Origin: Paenibacillus woosongensis
Lineage (GTDB): Bacteria > Bacillota > Bacilli > Paenibacillales > Paenibacillaceae
Length of the DNA stretch: 64,000 bases
Reading direction: 5' to 3'
Assembly: GCF_030122845.1 (NCBI RefSeq)
Contig: NZ_CP126084.1
Span: forward strand, 4,030,001-4,094,000
Both the position numbers and the translations under genes were made by a program. A model generated the notes under the pieces. That model was not told the origin of the DNA, ran no database searches, and saw nothing but the letters and a program-made list of their open reading frames with translations. Below, piece after piece: positions 30,294 to 40,157 of this stretch. Position 1 is the first letter of the stretch, and each line of letters begins with the position of its first letter.

Positions 30294-30947
30294 TTATTCC
30301 TCCTGATATGCATCAATCCATGCAGCTAGCTTCTCCTCGCTCCAAGGCTGAAATCGTCCTTCACGAATTTCCGTCAATATATCCATTTCGGCTAACGCTT
30401 TAAACAATAGCTGGCGTCTGCCCCGGTCAAGCACCTGTTCTTTAATCCTTACCCTGATCTCGCTTAAAAAATCGATATATGTCTCGTAGTGCTCCCCGAT
30501 TAGCGCGTCGACTTCCTCACAAAGCCTGCGGGAAACTGTTGGACCTGCTCCAGAGGTCGATACGGCCACGATCAGGCCGCCCCGGCGGATTGAGGCCGGC
30601 GTTATAAAGTTGCCCCGGGCTCCGTCGCCGGTATCGTTCACCGGCATGCCCCGGCTCTCCGCCTCCGCAACGACGGCTTCGTTCACCTGACTGCTGTTCG
30701 TTGCCGCATATGCCAAAAAAGCCCCGCTTAAGTCACCCTCCCGATATTCCCGATTTATCCAGTGCAGCTGCCCCTTCTCGTAACAAGACATCAAGTAAGG
30801 GGTTAACGAAGGGCTGATGACGATCGTCTCTGCAGAGGATGCCAGCAGCGCGCCAGCCTTCCTTTCGGCGATTATCCCGCCGCCAACGACGACGCAGCGT
30901 CTTCCCGCGCAGTTTAGCATCACGGGAATATAATGCGGGACGTTCAT
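30294..30947 (-). CDS. Precorrin-2 dehydrogenase / sirohydrochlorin-type siroheme synthase
   Basis: The protein has the N-terminal NAD-binding fold of CysG/Met8p/SirC ([26 protein letters not shown]) and the following [22 protein letters not shown] motif. It oxidises precorrin-2 to sirohydrochlorin and may also insert iron. It acts right after the CobA half of the neighbouring fusion, so this operon serves both haem and siroheme. The frame opens at 30986, but the ATG at 30947 ([11 protein letters not shown]) follows GGGAGTGG and gives 217 residues. Confidence 0.92.
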   Translation of the reverse strand: MNVPHYIPVMLNCAGRRCVVVGGGIIAERKAGALLASSAETIVISPSLTPYLMSCYEKGQLHWINREYREGDLSGAFLAYAATNSSQVNEAVVAEAESRGMPVNDTGDGARGNFITPASIRRGGLIVAVSTSGAGPTVSRRLCEEVDALIGEHYETYIDFLSEIRVRIKEQVLDRGRRQLLFKALAEMDILTEIREGRFQPWSEEKLAAWIDAYQEE

Positions 30948-31211
30948 GCTCACCACTCCCATATCCAGCCATGGCCGGCGGATCATACATACGTCATTTT
31001 ACATTGATAATAGCATAACCTACCATCCTTTATTTTGCCACGTCCGCCGCCAAAACATAATCTATGCCCTCCCATAGCGCCAAAAAATGCCCTGCACCCT
31101 CCGTTATACAGATTGCACCCTAATGCAATACGAGAATAAACAGAAGGCTCAGGGCATACAATGATGATCCCGGCATATATTCAAAGATGAAGATCTAAGC
31201 GGCTCACCGCT

Positions 31212-32624
31212 TTAAACAGATACCTTCACGAGCGGAAGCTCGGTCTCTGTTTCGAGTGACGGCTCTTTCTTCTTCTCTTTTTGTTCTTGTGTAGAAATTT
31301 CCTGAGTCGCGCTATTCTGCTGATCCGCAGCCGTAGAAGATTCAGACAGAGCTTCGAGCTGCTGCTCCAGCGCAAAAATTTGCGTGAACATTTCGAGCGC
31401 CTCCACTCCATGTTCCTCTCCGGCCATTTCCTTGATCCGGTTAATCGGATCATGCATCATCTGATTCACGATGCTCTTGGTCAAACGCCGTATGACCTTC
31501 CGCTGCCGCTCATCCAGCTCAGGCAGCTTATTGAACAGGCTCTCCATCGTGCTCTCATGAATCGAAGTCGATTTCTCCTGCAGTGCGCGAATGACCGGTC
31601 TGACGCCAAGCGTTTGCAGCCAGTTGGCGAACGCGCCCATCTCCTCTTCAATCATCCAATCGATTTTGAGAGCTTCGCTGCGGCGCATTTCCATGTTGCT
31701 CTCCACAATACCTTCCAGATCGTCAATATCATATAGGAACACATTGTCAAGCTCCCCGATCGCTGGATCGATATCGCGAGGCACCGCTATATCTATAATG
31801 AACAATGGCCGGTCCGGCCGCTGCTTCATACTGTTTTGCACCTGAGACGACGTTATGACGTAACCGTCCGCCCCGGTAGAGCTGATCAAAATATCGATGT
31901 CCAGCAATCGCTGCATCGCTTCCTGCATCGAGCACGGGATACCGTCGAACTTGGCTGCCAGCTCCTGTGCACGGCCGAAGGTACGGTTAGCCACAAGCAC
32001 CTCTGCCGCCCCGCCTCCGCTCAAATGCTTCGCCGTCAGCTCGCTCATTTTGCCGGCGCCGAGGATAAGCACCTTCTTCCCCTCGAAGCTGCCGAATACC
32101 CGCTTGCCCAGTTCAACAGCTGCATAACTTACCGATACGGCGCTTTCGCCGATCGCTGTCTCCGAATGGGCTCTCTTGCTTAGCGTGATCGCCTGCTTAA
32201 ATAGCATATTAAACCAAGTACCCGTAGCCTTCTCTTTTTGCGAGAGTAAAAAAGCGCTCCGAACCTGACCTAGAATTTGCGTCTCGCCAAGCACCATTGA
32301 ATCAAGGCCGCATGCGACCCGGAACAGATGGCGGATGGCCTGTTCGTCCTCATACATGTATAAATGTTGGGTAAACTCTTGTCGAGGAATGCCAAACCAC
32401 TGCTCCATGAAGCTGCGGATAAAATAACCGCACATATGCAAGCGGTCAACCACGACATAAATTTCCGTTCTGTTGCAGGTTGCTATAATGACGCCTTCCA
32501 ATACACTCTTGGTGCGTTTCAACTCTTGCAACGCTTGCGGCAAATCCCGTTCGGCAAAAGTAAAACGTTCCCTGACTTCCACAGGCGCTGTTCGATAGTT
32601 CAACCCGACTACGACGATGTGCAT
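31212..32624 (-). CDS. hemA: Glutamyl-tRNA reductase
   Basis: HemA reduces Glu-tRNA to glutamate-1-semialdehyde, the committed step of tetrapyrrole synthesis. The 470-residue protein has the catalytic Cys in IIATCNRTEIYVV near residue 50, the NADPH fold VLILGAGKMSELTAKHL near residue 190, and the helical dimerisation domain. The last about 50 residues are a Gln/Glu/Lys-rich tail that looks disordered. B. subtilis normally has hemX after hemA; here the next gene, 265 bases away, is the siroheme dehydrogenase. Confidence 0.96.
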   Translation of the reverse strand: MHIVVVGLNYRTAPVEVRERFTFAERDLPQALQELKRTKSVLEGVIIATCNRTEIYVVVDRLHMCGYFIRSFMEQWFGIPRQEFTQHLYMYEDEQAIRHLFRVACGLDSMVLGETQILGQVRSAFLLSQKEKATGTWFNMLFKQAITLSKRAHSETAIGESAVSVSYAAVELGKRVFGSFEGKKVLILGAGKMSELTAKHLSGGGAAEVLVANRTFGRAQELAAKFDGIPCSMQEAMQRLLDIDILISSTGADGYVITSSQVQNSMKQRPDRPLFIIDIAVPRDIDPAIGELDNVFLYDIDDLEGIVESNMEMRRSEALKIDWMIEEEMGAFANWLQTLGVRPVIRALQEKSTSIHESTMESLFNKLPELDERQRKVIRRLTKSIVNQMMHDPINRIKEMAGEEHGVEALEMFTQIFALEQQLEALSESSTAADQQNSATQEISTQEQKEKKKEPSLETETELPLVKVSV

Positions 32625-32777
32625 TGCAAGTTCACCTGCCTTGTTAAGATGTCATAGCATCGATCGAAAACAAACTATGTTAATTATATCACAGGACTGG
32701 CAGATTCCCCGGTGGTTTTAATGAGCGTTTTATGAACTCTTTATGAAGATAACCAAAAAAATTTCGCCAAAAAACAA

Positions 32778-32804
32778 ATAACCATGGAATTGCTCCATGG
32801 TTAT
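32778..32804 (-). terminator. Terminator of speD
   Basis: An 11-bp perfect stem (ATAACCATGGA with TCCATGGTTAT) has a 5-base loop and is followed on the minus strand by TTGTTTTTTGG. It separates speD from hemA. Confidence 0.85.
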
Positions 32805-32867
32805 CCTATTCTACCCAATTTTCCGCAAACTATGAGCTACGAAACCACTGAGTCTTTAATTTCTTCT

Positions 32868-33266
32868 TTATACGAGCTCCACTTGATTCATAACCGGCGT
32901 TACGACCTCAAGCTCGCCCAGGCCGCGAATGAGCTTCTTCGCGTACATCTTCTCCGGCTTTAATACGGACACCAGGTAATCGATCGCCAATTGCGGATCA
33001 ACCGTTTCTCCACAAGTATAGCAATCAATAGCAGCAAACCCTCTCTCAGGATACGTATGAATCGAGAGATGGCTCTCCGACAACAACACAAGTACCGTCG
33101 CACCTTGCGGTTCGAACTGTTTGGATTGCACGGACAATACCGTTGCTCCACAAGATTCAGCAGCTTCCACCAAATGAGCTTGCAATAGCTCTGCATTGTT
33201 CAGTACCTCAAAGTCGACTCCCCAAGTATCAACAGCAACGTGTCTTCCGAAAGTTGAATATTCCAT
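32868..33266 (-). CDS. speD: S-adenosylmethionine decarboxylase proenzyme
   Basis: This bacterial class 1B AdoMetDC makes decarboxylated SAM, the aminopropyl donor for spermidine. The 132-residue proenzyme is predicted to cleave itself between Glu64 and Ser65 in LLSESHLSIHTYPERG, turning the serine into the pyruvoyl cofactor. His70 and a Cys in DCYTCGE (82 or 85) are the expected catalytic partners. It is monocistronic between terminators, with a candidate promoter at 33409-33437 and a leader of about 135 bases. Confidence 0.95.
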   Translation of the reverse strand: MEYSTFGRHVAVDTWGVDFEVLNNAELLQAHLVEAAESCGATVLSVQSKQFEPQGATVLVLLSESHLSIHTYPERGFAAIDCYTCGETVDPQLAIDYLVSVLKPEKMYAKKLIRGLGELEVVTPVMNQVELV

Positions 33267-33408
33267 CCTTCGGTTCCCCCTTCCTAGGAATAAAATGTTT
33301 GAAAAAATTTCATCCGCTAGGACCTACGTCATTCACTTCCCGAGGGAAAAATCTCTCGCAACATCTCCATGTCCTGAGTGAATCCTGGTTCCTATATTCT
33401 TTTCAACG

Positions 33409-33437
33409 AGATTAAAAATACCATCTATCCGTGACAA
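33409..33437 (-). promoter_or_regulatory. Candidate sigma-A promoter of speD
   Basis: Minus-strand TTGTCA (33432-33437) and TAATCT (33409-33414) have a 17-base spacer. The 310-base gap around it holds this site and the terminator at 33483-33510, and no gene that I can support. Confidence 0.45.
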
Positions 33438-33482
33438 ATGCAACACTTTTCGCAAAAAAAGTTTATTTGTTGGCCCGGAAAA

Positions 33483-33510
33483 AAAACTACCCTAGCATTA
33501 GGGTAGTTTT
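33483..33510 (-). terminator. Terminator after the 33577-34164 gene
   Basis: A 12-bp perfect stem (AAAACTACCCTA, loop GCAT, TAGGGTAGTTTT) is followed by a long run of Ts on the minus strand. It could act in both directions. Confidence 0.88.
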
Positions 33511-33576
33511 CCTTACCACTTTATGTCATTGTCTCGTCAATGGTGACAGCCGTCTAGAAAAATATTTATAGCCTCT

Positions 33577-34164
33577 TCAGGCTTCCAGAACAAACAAACG
33601 GCGAGTATGCTTGCGAAGTTCGCTATCGATCCGCTGTACAACCTTGGCGTCCTCAGCGACAAAGCGCTGATCCAGAAGAACGTTCACCTCGCGATGAATC
33701 TGTTCAATCTCCCGCTCCACATCATTGTTGCGGTAAATCCGCTGCAGCTCGCCAACCGTATCCTTATGTTCATAAACCAATTTGTAGGAATCACGGGAAT
33801 ACTCTACGATTTTGCGTACGCGGCCCTCTTGATAATAATACATCATCATGAATCCGTTATAAATGCGCGTAACCATTCCCGAGCCTTTGAAGGCGGCAAA
33901 CAACAGTCGCATGACGTTCGTTAAATGGGGTTTTTCCAAGCGGAAAGACAATTCACAGACATAATATCCGTCCTTACGGTCAAAAGGCAGATGGACTTCT
34001 TCTCCGCTATCATCCTCCAGCACCACCTCTTGGCCGCCATTATCGAGCACTTTCACCCGCTGGCGCACATGAGGATCGTATACCTTGTGAATAAACTGGG
34101 ACATCTGAACTTCCGACAATCGTAAACTGGCATTAACATATTCTGTGGCTAACCGCTGAGCCAT
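33577..34164 (-). CDS. Conserved hypothetical protein, 195 residues
   Basis: I do not recognise a characterised family. The sequence opens MAQRLATEYVNASLRLSEVQ, has a beta-rich centre (VKVLDNGGQEVVLEDDSGEE, DGYYVCELSFRL), a Tyr/Met-rich strand (IYNGFMMMYYYQEGRVRKIVEY), and a charged helical C-terminus from about residue 130. No signal peptide or membrane helix is seen, so it is probably cytosolic. It is a single gene with its own terminator between engB and speD. Codon use and a clear stop support real coding. Confidence 0.75.
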   Translation of the reverse strand: MAQRLATEYVNASLRLSEVQMSQFIHKVYDPHVRQRVKVLDNGGQEVVLEDDSGEEVHLPFDRKDGYYVCELSFRLEKPHLTNVMRLLFAAFKGSGMVTRIYNGFMMMYYYQEGRVRKIVEYSRDSYKLVYEHKDTVGELQRIYRNNDVEREIEQIHREVNVLLDQRFVAEDAKVVQRIDSELRKHTRRLFVLEA

Positions 34165-34374
34165 AAAAATCTCCTCAATTCTTTTAGCAATCCTTAATCA
34201 TAATTATACACTACTCATTCAAGGTATTGCTCAGCGTCCAAAACGTGAATTCCTGCCATTTTTCAGAAAAAAACGGATTTAGCCGTTCTCAGCTGCAAAA
34301 ATCCCCCTGCATGCTCACTTTCCTGCTGTAACTCCTTCAAATCCCTTTGCTATCCATCGATTCTTATAATTTTT

Positions 34375-34992
34375 TCATTCGGAGGCATCCTGCTCGGCCG
34401 GCTGCTCCTCAAGAATATGACGGCTAATATGGCTCCACAGCTCGTCCTTGCCGATTCCCTCTTCGGAAGAGAACATGACAAACTCATCCCTAGCCCGAAG
34501 GACGAGTGAATCCTTAATAATTTTAATATGCTTCTGCCAGCGGGATTTTGGAATTTTATCCGCTTTTGTTCCGACCACGCAAACCGGCAGATCGTAATGC
34601 TTCAGCCAATCGTACATCATTTCGTCGTCCTTAGTTGGGGGATGCCTTAAATCAATAACGAGAAGAATCAGCTTTAGGCGGTCCCTCTCGAGCAAATATT
34701 TCTCGATCATCTGCCCCCATACCTGGCGCTGCGTCTTCGATACCTTGGCATAGCCATATCCCGGCAAATCAACGAAATACAACTGATCATTAATGCGATA
34801 ATAATTCAAATGCTGCGTCTTGCCCGGCGTCGAGCTGGTGCGCGCCAGGTTCTTTCGGTTAATCATCCGGTTGATCAGGGATGACTTGCCAACGTTGGAG
34901 CGCCCGGCCAGAGCAATCTCCGGCAGGGCGTCTCCTGGATATTGATCAGGGCGTACCGCACTGATCACAAATTCTGCATTCGTAACTTTCAT
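34375..34992 (-). CDS. engB: Ribosome biogenesis GTPase EngB (YsxC/YihA)
   Basis: This is an essential GTPase of large-subunit assembly. The 205-residue protein has G1 GRSNVGKSS near residue 31, G2 region [13 protein letters not shown]3 DLPGYG and G4 TKAD, all intact. It begins 14 bases after the lonA stop and is transcribed with lonA, as in B. subtilis. Confidence 0.96.
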   Translation of the reverse strand: MKVTNAEFVISAVRPDQYPGDALPEIALAGRSNVGKSSLINRMINRKNLARTSSTPGKTQHLNYYRINDQLYFVDLPGYGYAKVSKTQRQVWGQMIEKYLLERDRLKLILLVIDLRHPPTKDDEMMYDWLKHYDLPVCVVGTKADKIPKSRWQKHIKIIKDSLVLRARDEFVMFSSEEGIGKDELWSHISRHILEEQPAEQDASE

Positions 34993-35006
34993 AGGTGAAT
35001 TCCTCT

Positions 35007-37343
35007 CTAATGGATCCCGGATTGGTCTACAAGAGCGTGCTCCAGTACCTGGTCCATATGGGACACAGGCACAAATACGACTTCTTCCTTCACGCTGTCT
35101 GGAATATCCCGCAGGTCGCGCTCGTTATCTTTAGGGAGCAAAATCTTCTTGTAGCCTGCGCGATGGGCCGCCAGCGATTTCTCTTTCAGGCCGCCGATCG
35201 GCAGCACGCGTCCCCGCAGCGTGATCTCGCCAGTCATCGCCACATCTTTGGAGACATAACGGTTCGTCAGCGCGGAGATCAGCGCCGTAGCGATCGTAAT
35301 GCCTGCGGAAGGCCCGTCTTTCGGTATGGCGCCCTCCGGAATGTGAATATGAATGTCGTTCTTCTCATGGAAATCAAGCGGAATGTTCAGCTCAGCCGCC
35401 TTGGATCTCGTATAGCTGAAGGCTGCCTGTGCCGATTCCTTCATGACGTCGCCAAGTTTCCCGGTCAAGGTCAGCTTGCCGGTACCCGGAACGACGGTGA
35501 CCTCGATGACGAGGGTTTCGCCGCCGACTTCCGTCCAGGCGAGGCCGGTTACCGTCCCAATCTGATCCTCCAGGTCGGCTACACCGTATCTGTATTTCGG
35601 CACGCCTAAATAGTCCTTGATGTCATCCGGCCCGATTACGATACGTTCTGCATCTCCGGAGACGATAATCTTGGCCGCTTTCCGGCATAACGCCGCAACC
35701 TGCTGCTCCAGATTACGCACACCCGATTCCCTGGTGTATTCCCGGATCGTCCGCAGCAGACTCTCTTCGCCGATCTCGAGCTGCTCCGGCTCGAGCCCGT
35801 GGTCGCGTTTCTGCTTCGGAAGCAGATAACGCGATGCGATTTGCAGCTTCTCAAGCTCGGTATACCCCGGAATATAGAGCATTTCCATCCGGTCGAGCAG
35901 TGGACGCGGAATGTTATGCACTGCATTCGCCGTCGTTACGAACATGACATTCGACAAATCGAACGGGAGCTCGATGAAATGGTCGCTGAACGTGTTGTTC
36001 TGCTCGGGATCCAGCACTTCCAGCAGCGCAGCAGAAGGGTCCCCGCGGAAATCGGAGGCCATCTTGTCGATCTCGTCAAGCAAAAATACGGGATTCAGCG
36101 TCCCCGCCGTCTTCATGCCCTGGATGATCCGTCCCGGCATCGCTCCTACATAAGTGCGGCGATGGCCGCGAATTTCAGCTTCATCCCTAACGCCGCCCAG
36201 TGAAATCCGCACGAACTCCCGGCCGAGCGAGCGGGCGATCGAACGGGCTAGCGATGTTTTCCCTACCCCCGGCGGCCCTACTAGGCAGAGGATCGGTCCT
36301 TTGAGCTTCTTCACGAGCTTCTGTACCGCCAAGTATTCCAGCACGCGCTCCTTCGGCTTATCAAGGCCGTAATGATCCTCGTTGAGCACTTGCTCCGCTT
36401 TGGCCAAGTCGAGGTCATCCTCGGTTCTCTCGTTCCAAGGCAGGCTGAGCAGCCAATCCACATAATTGCGAATGACGCCGCCTTCTGCAGAACTGGCCGG
36501 CATCTTCTCGAGGCGGTCGATTTCTTTCTCGGCCTTCTCCCGGACGTGCTCCGGCGGGTTCTTCTCCTCCAGCTGGGCGCGCAGCTCCTCCGCTTCGCCA
36601 GCCCGGCCTTCCTTCTCGCCTAGCTCCTTCTGAATCGCCTTCATCTGTTCGCGCAAATAGTATTCCTTCTGCGTCTTTTCCATTTGCTTCTTGACGCGCT
36701 GGCTAATTTTGCGCTCCAGTTCCAGTACTTCGCGCTCATTATTCAATATATCGAGCAGCTTCTCCAGCCGTTTCCTTACGTCGATTGTCTCCAAAATCTC
36801 CTGTTTGTCCTTGATCTTTAGCGACAAATGGCTCGTAATGACATCCGCCAGGCGGCCGGCTTCCTCAATATCAGACACGGCAGCCAACGTCTCCGGCGTC
36901 ACTTTCTTGGACAAATTGATATAGTGCTCGAATTGGTTCAGTACGGTACGCATGAGGGCATCTACCTCAGGATCAAGCACTTCCTCTTCAGGACGCTCCT
37001 GAGCAAGCACCTCGTAATGCTCGTCATTGTCCAAATATTCAATTATTTCGGCGCGCTCTACCCCTTCGACCAATACACGAATCGTACCGTTAGGGAGTTT
37101 CAGCATCTGCCGAACTTTCGCTACTGTCCCGATGCGGAATATATCTTCCTGGGTCGGCTCTTCTATGTTCACTTCGGATTGAGAACAGAGGAGAATTAAA
37201 TTGTCGTCTACCATCGCTTTTTCCAGCGCCTTTACCGATTTCTCCCGGCCTACGTCCAAATGCAACACCATGCTCGGATAGACGAGAAGGCCGCGCAAGG
37301 GCAACAAAGGAAAACGACGGCTCTTGGATTTATGGGATCCCAT
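35007..37343 (-). CDS. lon: ATP-dependent protease LonA
   Basis: This cytosolic AAA+ serine protease degrades damaged and regulatory proteins. The 778-residue protein has the N-terminal substrate domain, a coiled coil near residues 190-250, Walker [14 protein letters not shown] near residue 355, Walker [10 protein letters not shown], and the C-terminal Ser-Lys protease domain with [14 protein letters not shown] and the lysine in [15 protein letters not shown]. The order lonB-lonA-engB is that of B. subtilis. Confidence 0.97.
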   Translation of the reverse strand: MGSHKSKSRRFPLLPLRGLLVYPSMVLHLDVGREKSVKALEKAMVDDNLILLCSQSEVNIEEPTQEDIFRIGTVAKVRQMLKLPNGTIRVLVEGVERAEIIEYLDNDEHYEVLAQERPEEEVLDPEVDALMRTVLNQFEHYINLSKKVTPETLAAVSDIEEAGRLADVITSHLSLKIKDKQEILETIDVRKRLEKLLDILNNEREVLELERKISQRVKKQMEKTQKEYYLREQMKAIQKELGEKEGRAGEAEELRAQLEEKNPPEHVREKAEKEIDRLEKMPASSAEGGVIRNYVDWLLSLPWNERTEDDLDLAKAEQVLNEDHYGLDKPKERVLEYLAVQKLVKKLKGPILCLVGPPGVGKTSLARSIARSLGREFVRISLGGVRDEAEIRGHRRTYVGAMPGRIIQGMKTAGTLNPVFLLDEIDKMASDFRGDPSAALLEVLDPEQNNTFSDHFIELPFDLSNVMFVTTANAVHNIPRPLLDRMEMLYIPGYTELEKLQIASRYLLPKQKRDHGLEPEQLEIGEESLLRTIREYTRESGVRNLEQQVAALCRKAAKIIVSGDAERIVIGPDDIKDYLGVPKYRYGVADLEDQIGTVTGLAWTEVGGETLVIEVTVVPGTGKLTLTGKLGDVMKESAQAAFSYTRSKAAELNIPLDFHEKNDIHIHIPEGAIPKDGPSAGITIATALISALTNRYVSKDVAMTGEITLRGRVLPIGGLKEKSLAAHRAGYKKILLPKDNERDLRDIPDSVKEEVVFVPVSHMDQVLEHALVDQSGIH

Positions 37344-37502
37344 CGCTTTCGCACCTCCAAACGTTCTCGTAAGATATTAGTCCTATTTTAGCAAATGTTT
37401 CTTGAAAACACCAACGAAGAGCGACTGCTCCATGCAGCCGCCCCATTGAAAAGCCCTGGGGGATTGCTTCGTCAAATCCCTTCAGATTCCATTTGTACAG
37501 CC

Positions 37503-39212
37503 TTACAGTGTTCCGCTCTGCGGAGACTCGGCATGCAAAAACGGGGCTGGAGCCGGTACGAAAGAGTCGCTTCCCAAGGACAGGTCAAAGTTCTTCTCGG
37601 CTTCAGGGCCGAACACATGGCGGAACACCTCGGATACCGATTCCACCGGGATCACTTTGAGCCCCTGCAAGCCTTCAAACAGTGTCTGCCAATTGTCCTT
37701 TGGGATGAGCACGGTCGTCGCCCCTGCCTGAAAAGCCGCCTCAACCTTGGCGACGACTCCGCCCACGGGCTTCACTTTGCCGTGAATGCCCAGTTCACCG
37801 GTCATCGCGATCCGGTTGTCCACAGGCACCCGCTTGATTGCGGAAGCAATCGCCGTTGCGATTGCGAGCCCTGCGGAAGGGCCGTCGATCGGCGTTCCCC
37901 CAGGAAAATTGATATGCAGGTCATAATTCGCCGGATGAAGGCCGATGCTCTTCAGCACGGTCAGTACATTTTCCACCGAGCCTTTCGCCATGCTCTTGCG
38001 CCGCAGCGTTCGGTTGCCGCCACCGATTTCTTCTTCATCGACTACGCCGGTGATCGTGTATAAGCCTTTCCCTTTCTGGGCGGGGACAGCCGTCGCTTCA
38101 ATTTCCAGCAGCGTGCCCATGTTAGGACCGTATACCGCAAGACCGTTGACAACGCCGATTTCCGATTGTTCATTGATTTTGCGATCAGGACGCGGCGCCA
38201 GCTGGCTGCTCGTAGCCACCCATTCCAAATCCGATGCGAGCAAATGATCGCGCTGCTCGGTTAGAGCCAGCCCTGCGGCAAGCTGAACCATGTTCACTGC
38301 TTCCCGACCGTTCGTCGCGAATTTCTTGATGACCTCGATCGCCTCGGGGCAGGGCTGAAAGCCGATTCTTTTAACCGCGTCCTCGGCGATTTGGGCGATC
38401 TCGTCCGGCAGCAGCGGGCGAAAATAAATTTCCATGCAGCGTGAACGAAGGGCTGGAGGGATTTCATGCGCAGAACGTGTCGTTGCCCCAACCAAGCGGA
38501 AGTCGGCTGGCAATCCATTTTGAAAAATGTCATGGATATACGCTGGAGTCCCCGAATCCTCAGAATTGTAATAGGCGCTTTCCAGATAGACCTTGCGGTC
38601 TTCCAGCACCTTTAACATTTTATTCATTTGAATGGAGTGAAGCTCACCAATTTCATCGATAAAAAGAATACCGCCGTGCGCCTTCGTCACCGCTCCCGGT
38701 TTCGGCTGCGGAATTCCCGCCACCCCCATGGCGCCAGCGCCTTGGTAAATCGGATCATGAACCGACCCGATGAGCGGATCGGCAATGCCCCTTTCATCGA
38801 ATCTGGCAATCGTCGCATCCATTTCAACAAACTTGGCGTCTGACTTAAAGGGCGATATCGGGTTTTTCTTCGCTTCCTCCATCACCACTCTGGCCGCTGC
38901 CGTCTTGCCGACGCCTGGCGGGCCATAAATAATGACATGCTGGGGATTGGCGCTGCATAATGCAGCCTTCAAAGCCCGAAGCCCATCCTTCTGGCCAACG
39001 ATGTCATTCATAGTCGCCGGACGCGTACGCTCAGCAAGCGGCTTCGTCAGCGATACCGCCCGCAATTTGCGCAGCTTCTCCATTTCCTTGCGCGACTCCT
39101 TGTCCACCGCAGTCCGGTTCCCCCTCTGGCTGCGAAGCTGATTCCAGAAATAAAGGCCAATCACCACGGCGAAAAACATTTGAACAGACATCAAAACTAC
39201 ATTCAGTTCCAT
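37503..39212 (-). CDS. lonB: Membrane-anchored ATP-dependent protease LonB
   Basis: LonB is a forespore-associated Lon homologue in B. subtilis. The 569-residue protein has an N-terminal membrane helix (LMSVQMFFAVVIGLYFWNQL), Walker [14 protein letters not shown] near residue 100, Walker B GGILFIDEIGELH, and a Lon protease domain with the catalytic Ser in IDGPSAGLAIATA and Lys in VGGVVAKVEAAFQAG. It lacks the long N-terminal Lon domain, as the subfamily does. It is 159 bases upstream of lonA. Confidence 0.95.
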   Translation of the reverse strand: MELNVVLMSVQMFFAVVIGLYFWNQLRSQRGNRTAVDKESRKEMEKLRKLRAVSLTKPLAERTRPATMNDIVGQKDGLRALKAALCSANPQHVIIYGPPGVGKTAAARVVMEEAKKNPISPFKSDAKFVEMDATIARFDERGIADPLIGSVHDPIYQGAGAMGVAGIPQPKPGAVTKAHGGILFIDEIGELHSIQMNKMLKVLEDRKVYLESAYYNSEDSGTPAYIHDIFQNGLPADFRLVGATTRSAHEIPPALRSRCMEIYFRPLLPDEIAQIAEDAVKRIGFQPCPEAIEVIKKFATNGREAVNMVQLAAGLALTEQRDHLLASDLEWVATSSQLAPRPDRKINEQSEIGVVNGLAVYGPNMGTLLEIEATAVPAQKGKGLYTITGVVDEEEIGGGNRTLRRKSMAKGSVENVLTVLKSIGLHPANYDLHINFPGGTPIDGPSAGLAIATAIASAIKRVPVDNRIAMTGELGIHGKVKPVGGVVAKVEAAFQAGATTVLIPKDNWQTLFEGLQGLKVIPVESVSEVFRHVFGPEAEKNFDLSLGSDSFVPAPAPFLHAESPQSGTL

Positions 39213-39496
39213 TATACAGAGCCTCCCACACTTTTACTGATACATGGTAGTATTGCCCTATTCACTCATCATAAAACGCAAATAAAAGCTAAAATGTCAT
39301 TAAGAAAACCGTCGATTGACGTTATTTCCTATAGAATTCAGGTCTGCTTAAGGAATTTTTTAGTCGGTTTGCAGATACGGCCCATTGGGAATGTAAACAA
39401 ACTGGTTTTTATTAGTCACAAGGAAATATGAGTGGAAGAAGACTGAACGTGGATCGTGGAGATACTATAGAAAAGAAACGGTTAATGGTAAAGGTT

Positions 39497-39687
39497 ACTA
39501 AATGTATTTCCTACAGTTAGTTCAACGCTTTTAGCTAAGTCGAAGGCAACTAACTGCAGAACCTGCATTTATTTTAGGGCTATTACGGCATTTCAGTCCA
39601 ATTCAGGCGAATTAACTGCATGTTTTACATTTAGTATAGGTAACTTCTATAAAATGAGGGAAACTAGTTGTATATAGTGCATTTAGT
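39497..39687. repeat. Four copies of a 26-base AACTAACTG...CATTTAGT motif
   Basis: Copies lie at 39497-39522 (inverted), 39548-39573, 39610-39635 and 39662-39687 (direct). All share AA-TA-CTG near one end and CATTTA-T near the other, with a variable centre. Spacing between direct copies is 62 and 52 bases. It resembles a dispersed intergenic repeat, but only a genome-wide comparison can show that. Confidence 0.6.
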
Positions 39688-39785
39688 ATTCCAATCGACT
39701 ATAGAAAGCAAGGTAACCCGGGGATTTTGCGTAACTTGGGGGACTCAAACCAAACTATACAGAGTACCAAAAAAAGGATAAGCAC

Positions 39786-39902
39786 ACCAACAAACGATGT
39801 AGTATACCAGCAAAGAATATAGGCTGCTAACAAACAATACAGGTTACAACAAACGATAAACCCACCAATTACGATATAGCATATCAGCTGACAATGTATC
39901 TC
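39786..39902. repeat. Degenerate 20-base tandem repeat, about six units
   Basis: Units start at 39786, 39806, 39826, 39846, 39864 and 39883. The first three are exactly 20 bases (ACCAACAAACGATGTAGTAT, ACCAGCAAAGAATATAGGCT, GCTAACAAACAATACAGGTT); later ones are 18-20 bases and more diverged. The units are contiguous with no unique spacers, so this is not a CRISPR array. Confidence 0.6.
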
Positions 39903-40030
39903 TAACTCGTCAATCTTCGTCAATCGACTGACATAACACCTCAACTGTCACCCACTCATGCCTTAGTGAGCTATCGCAATCTTGACACCGTACCGACACA
40001 ACTGTTAATTCGCCCAAAAATGAAAAACAA

Positions 40031-40066
40031 AAACCGCAAACTGCACCTGCGTACAGCTTGCGGTTT
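40031..40066 (-). terminator. Terminator of ispG
   Basis: The stem AAACCGCAA...TTGCGGTTT, extended by CTG/CAG, is followed on the minus strand by TTTTTGTTTTTC. It lies about 90 bases after the ispG stop. Confidence 0.8.
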
Positions 40067-40157
40067 CATTATTTCACGGTTCACACCGCACATATGCGTT
40101 ATTCCCGCTGCTTACGTAATATAATCCCTATGCTTAAACGTGCTTCATGCTCATCGC

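Larger units (their letters stand above)
39213..40157. other. Gene-free 945-bp region between lonB and ispG
   Basis: No ORF here looks coding; an 81-codon minus-strand frame (39699-39944) runs through short repeats and has no clear ribosome-binding site. The stretch is AT-rich compared with neighbours. It contains four copies of a 26-base motif (39497-39687), six imperfect copies of a 20-base motif (39786-39902), and the ispG terminator (40031-40066). Confidence 0.7.

Noticed and set aside
39786..39902. Possible CRISPR array
   Set aside because: Repeats are contiguous and diverged with no spacers, and no cas genes are present.
39699..39944. 81-codon hydrophobic minus-strand ORF
   Set aside because: It is a translation of the degenerate 20-base repeats and AT-rich DNA, has no ribosome-binding site and shows no coding character.
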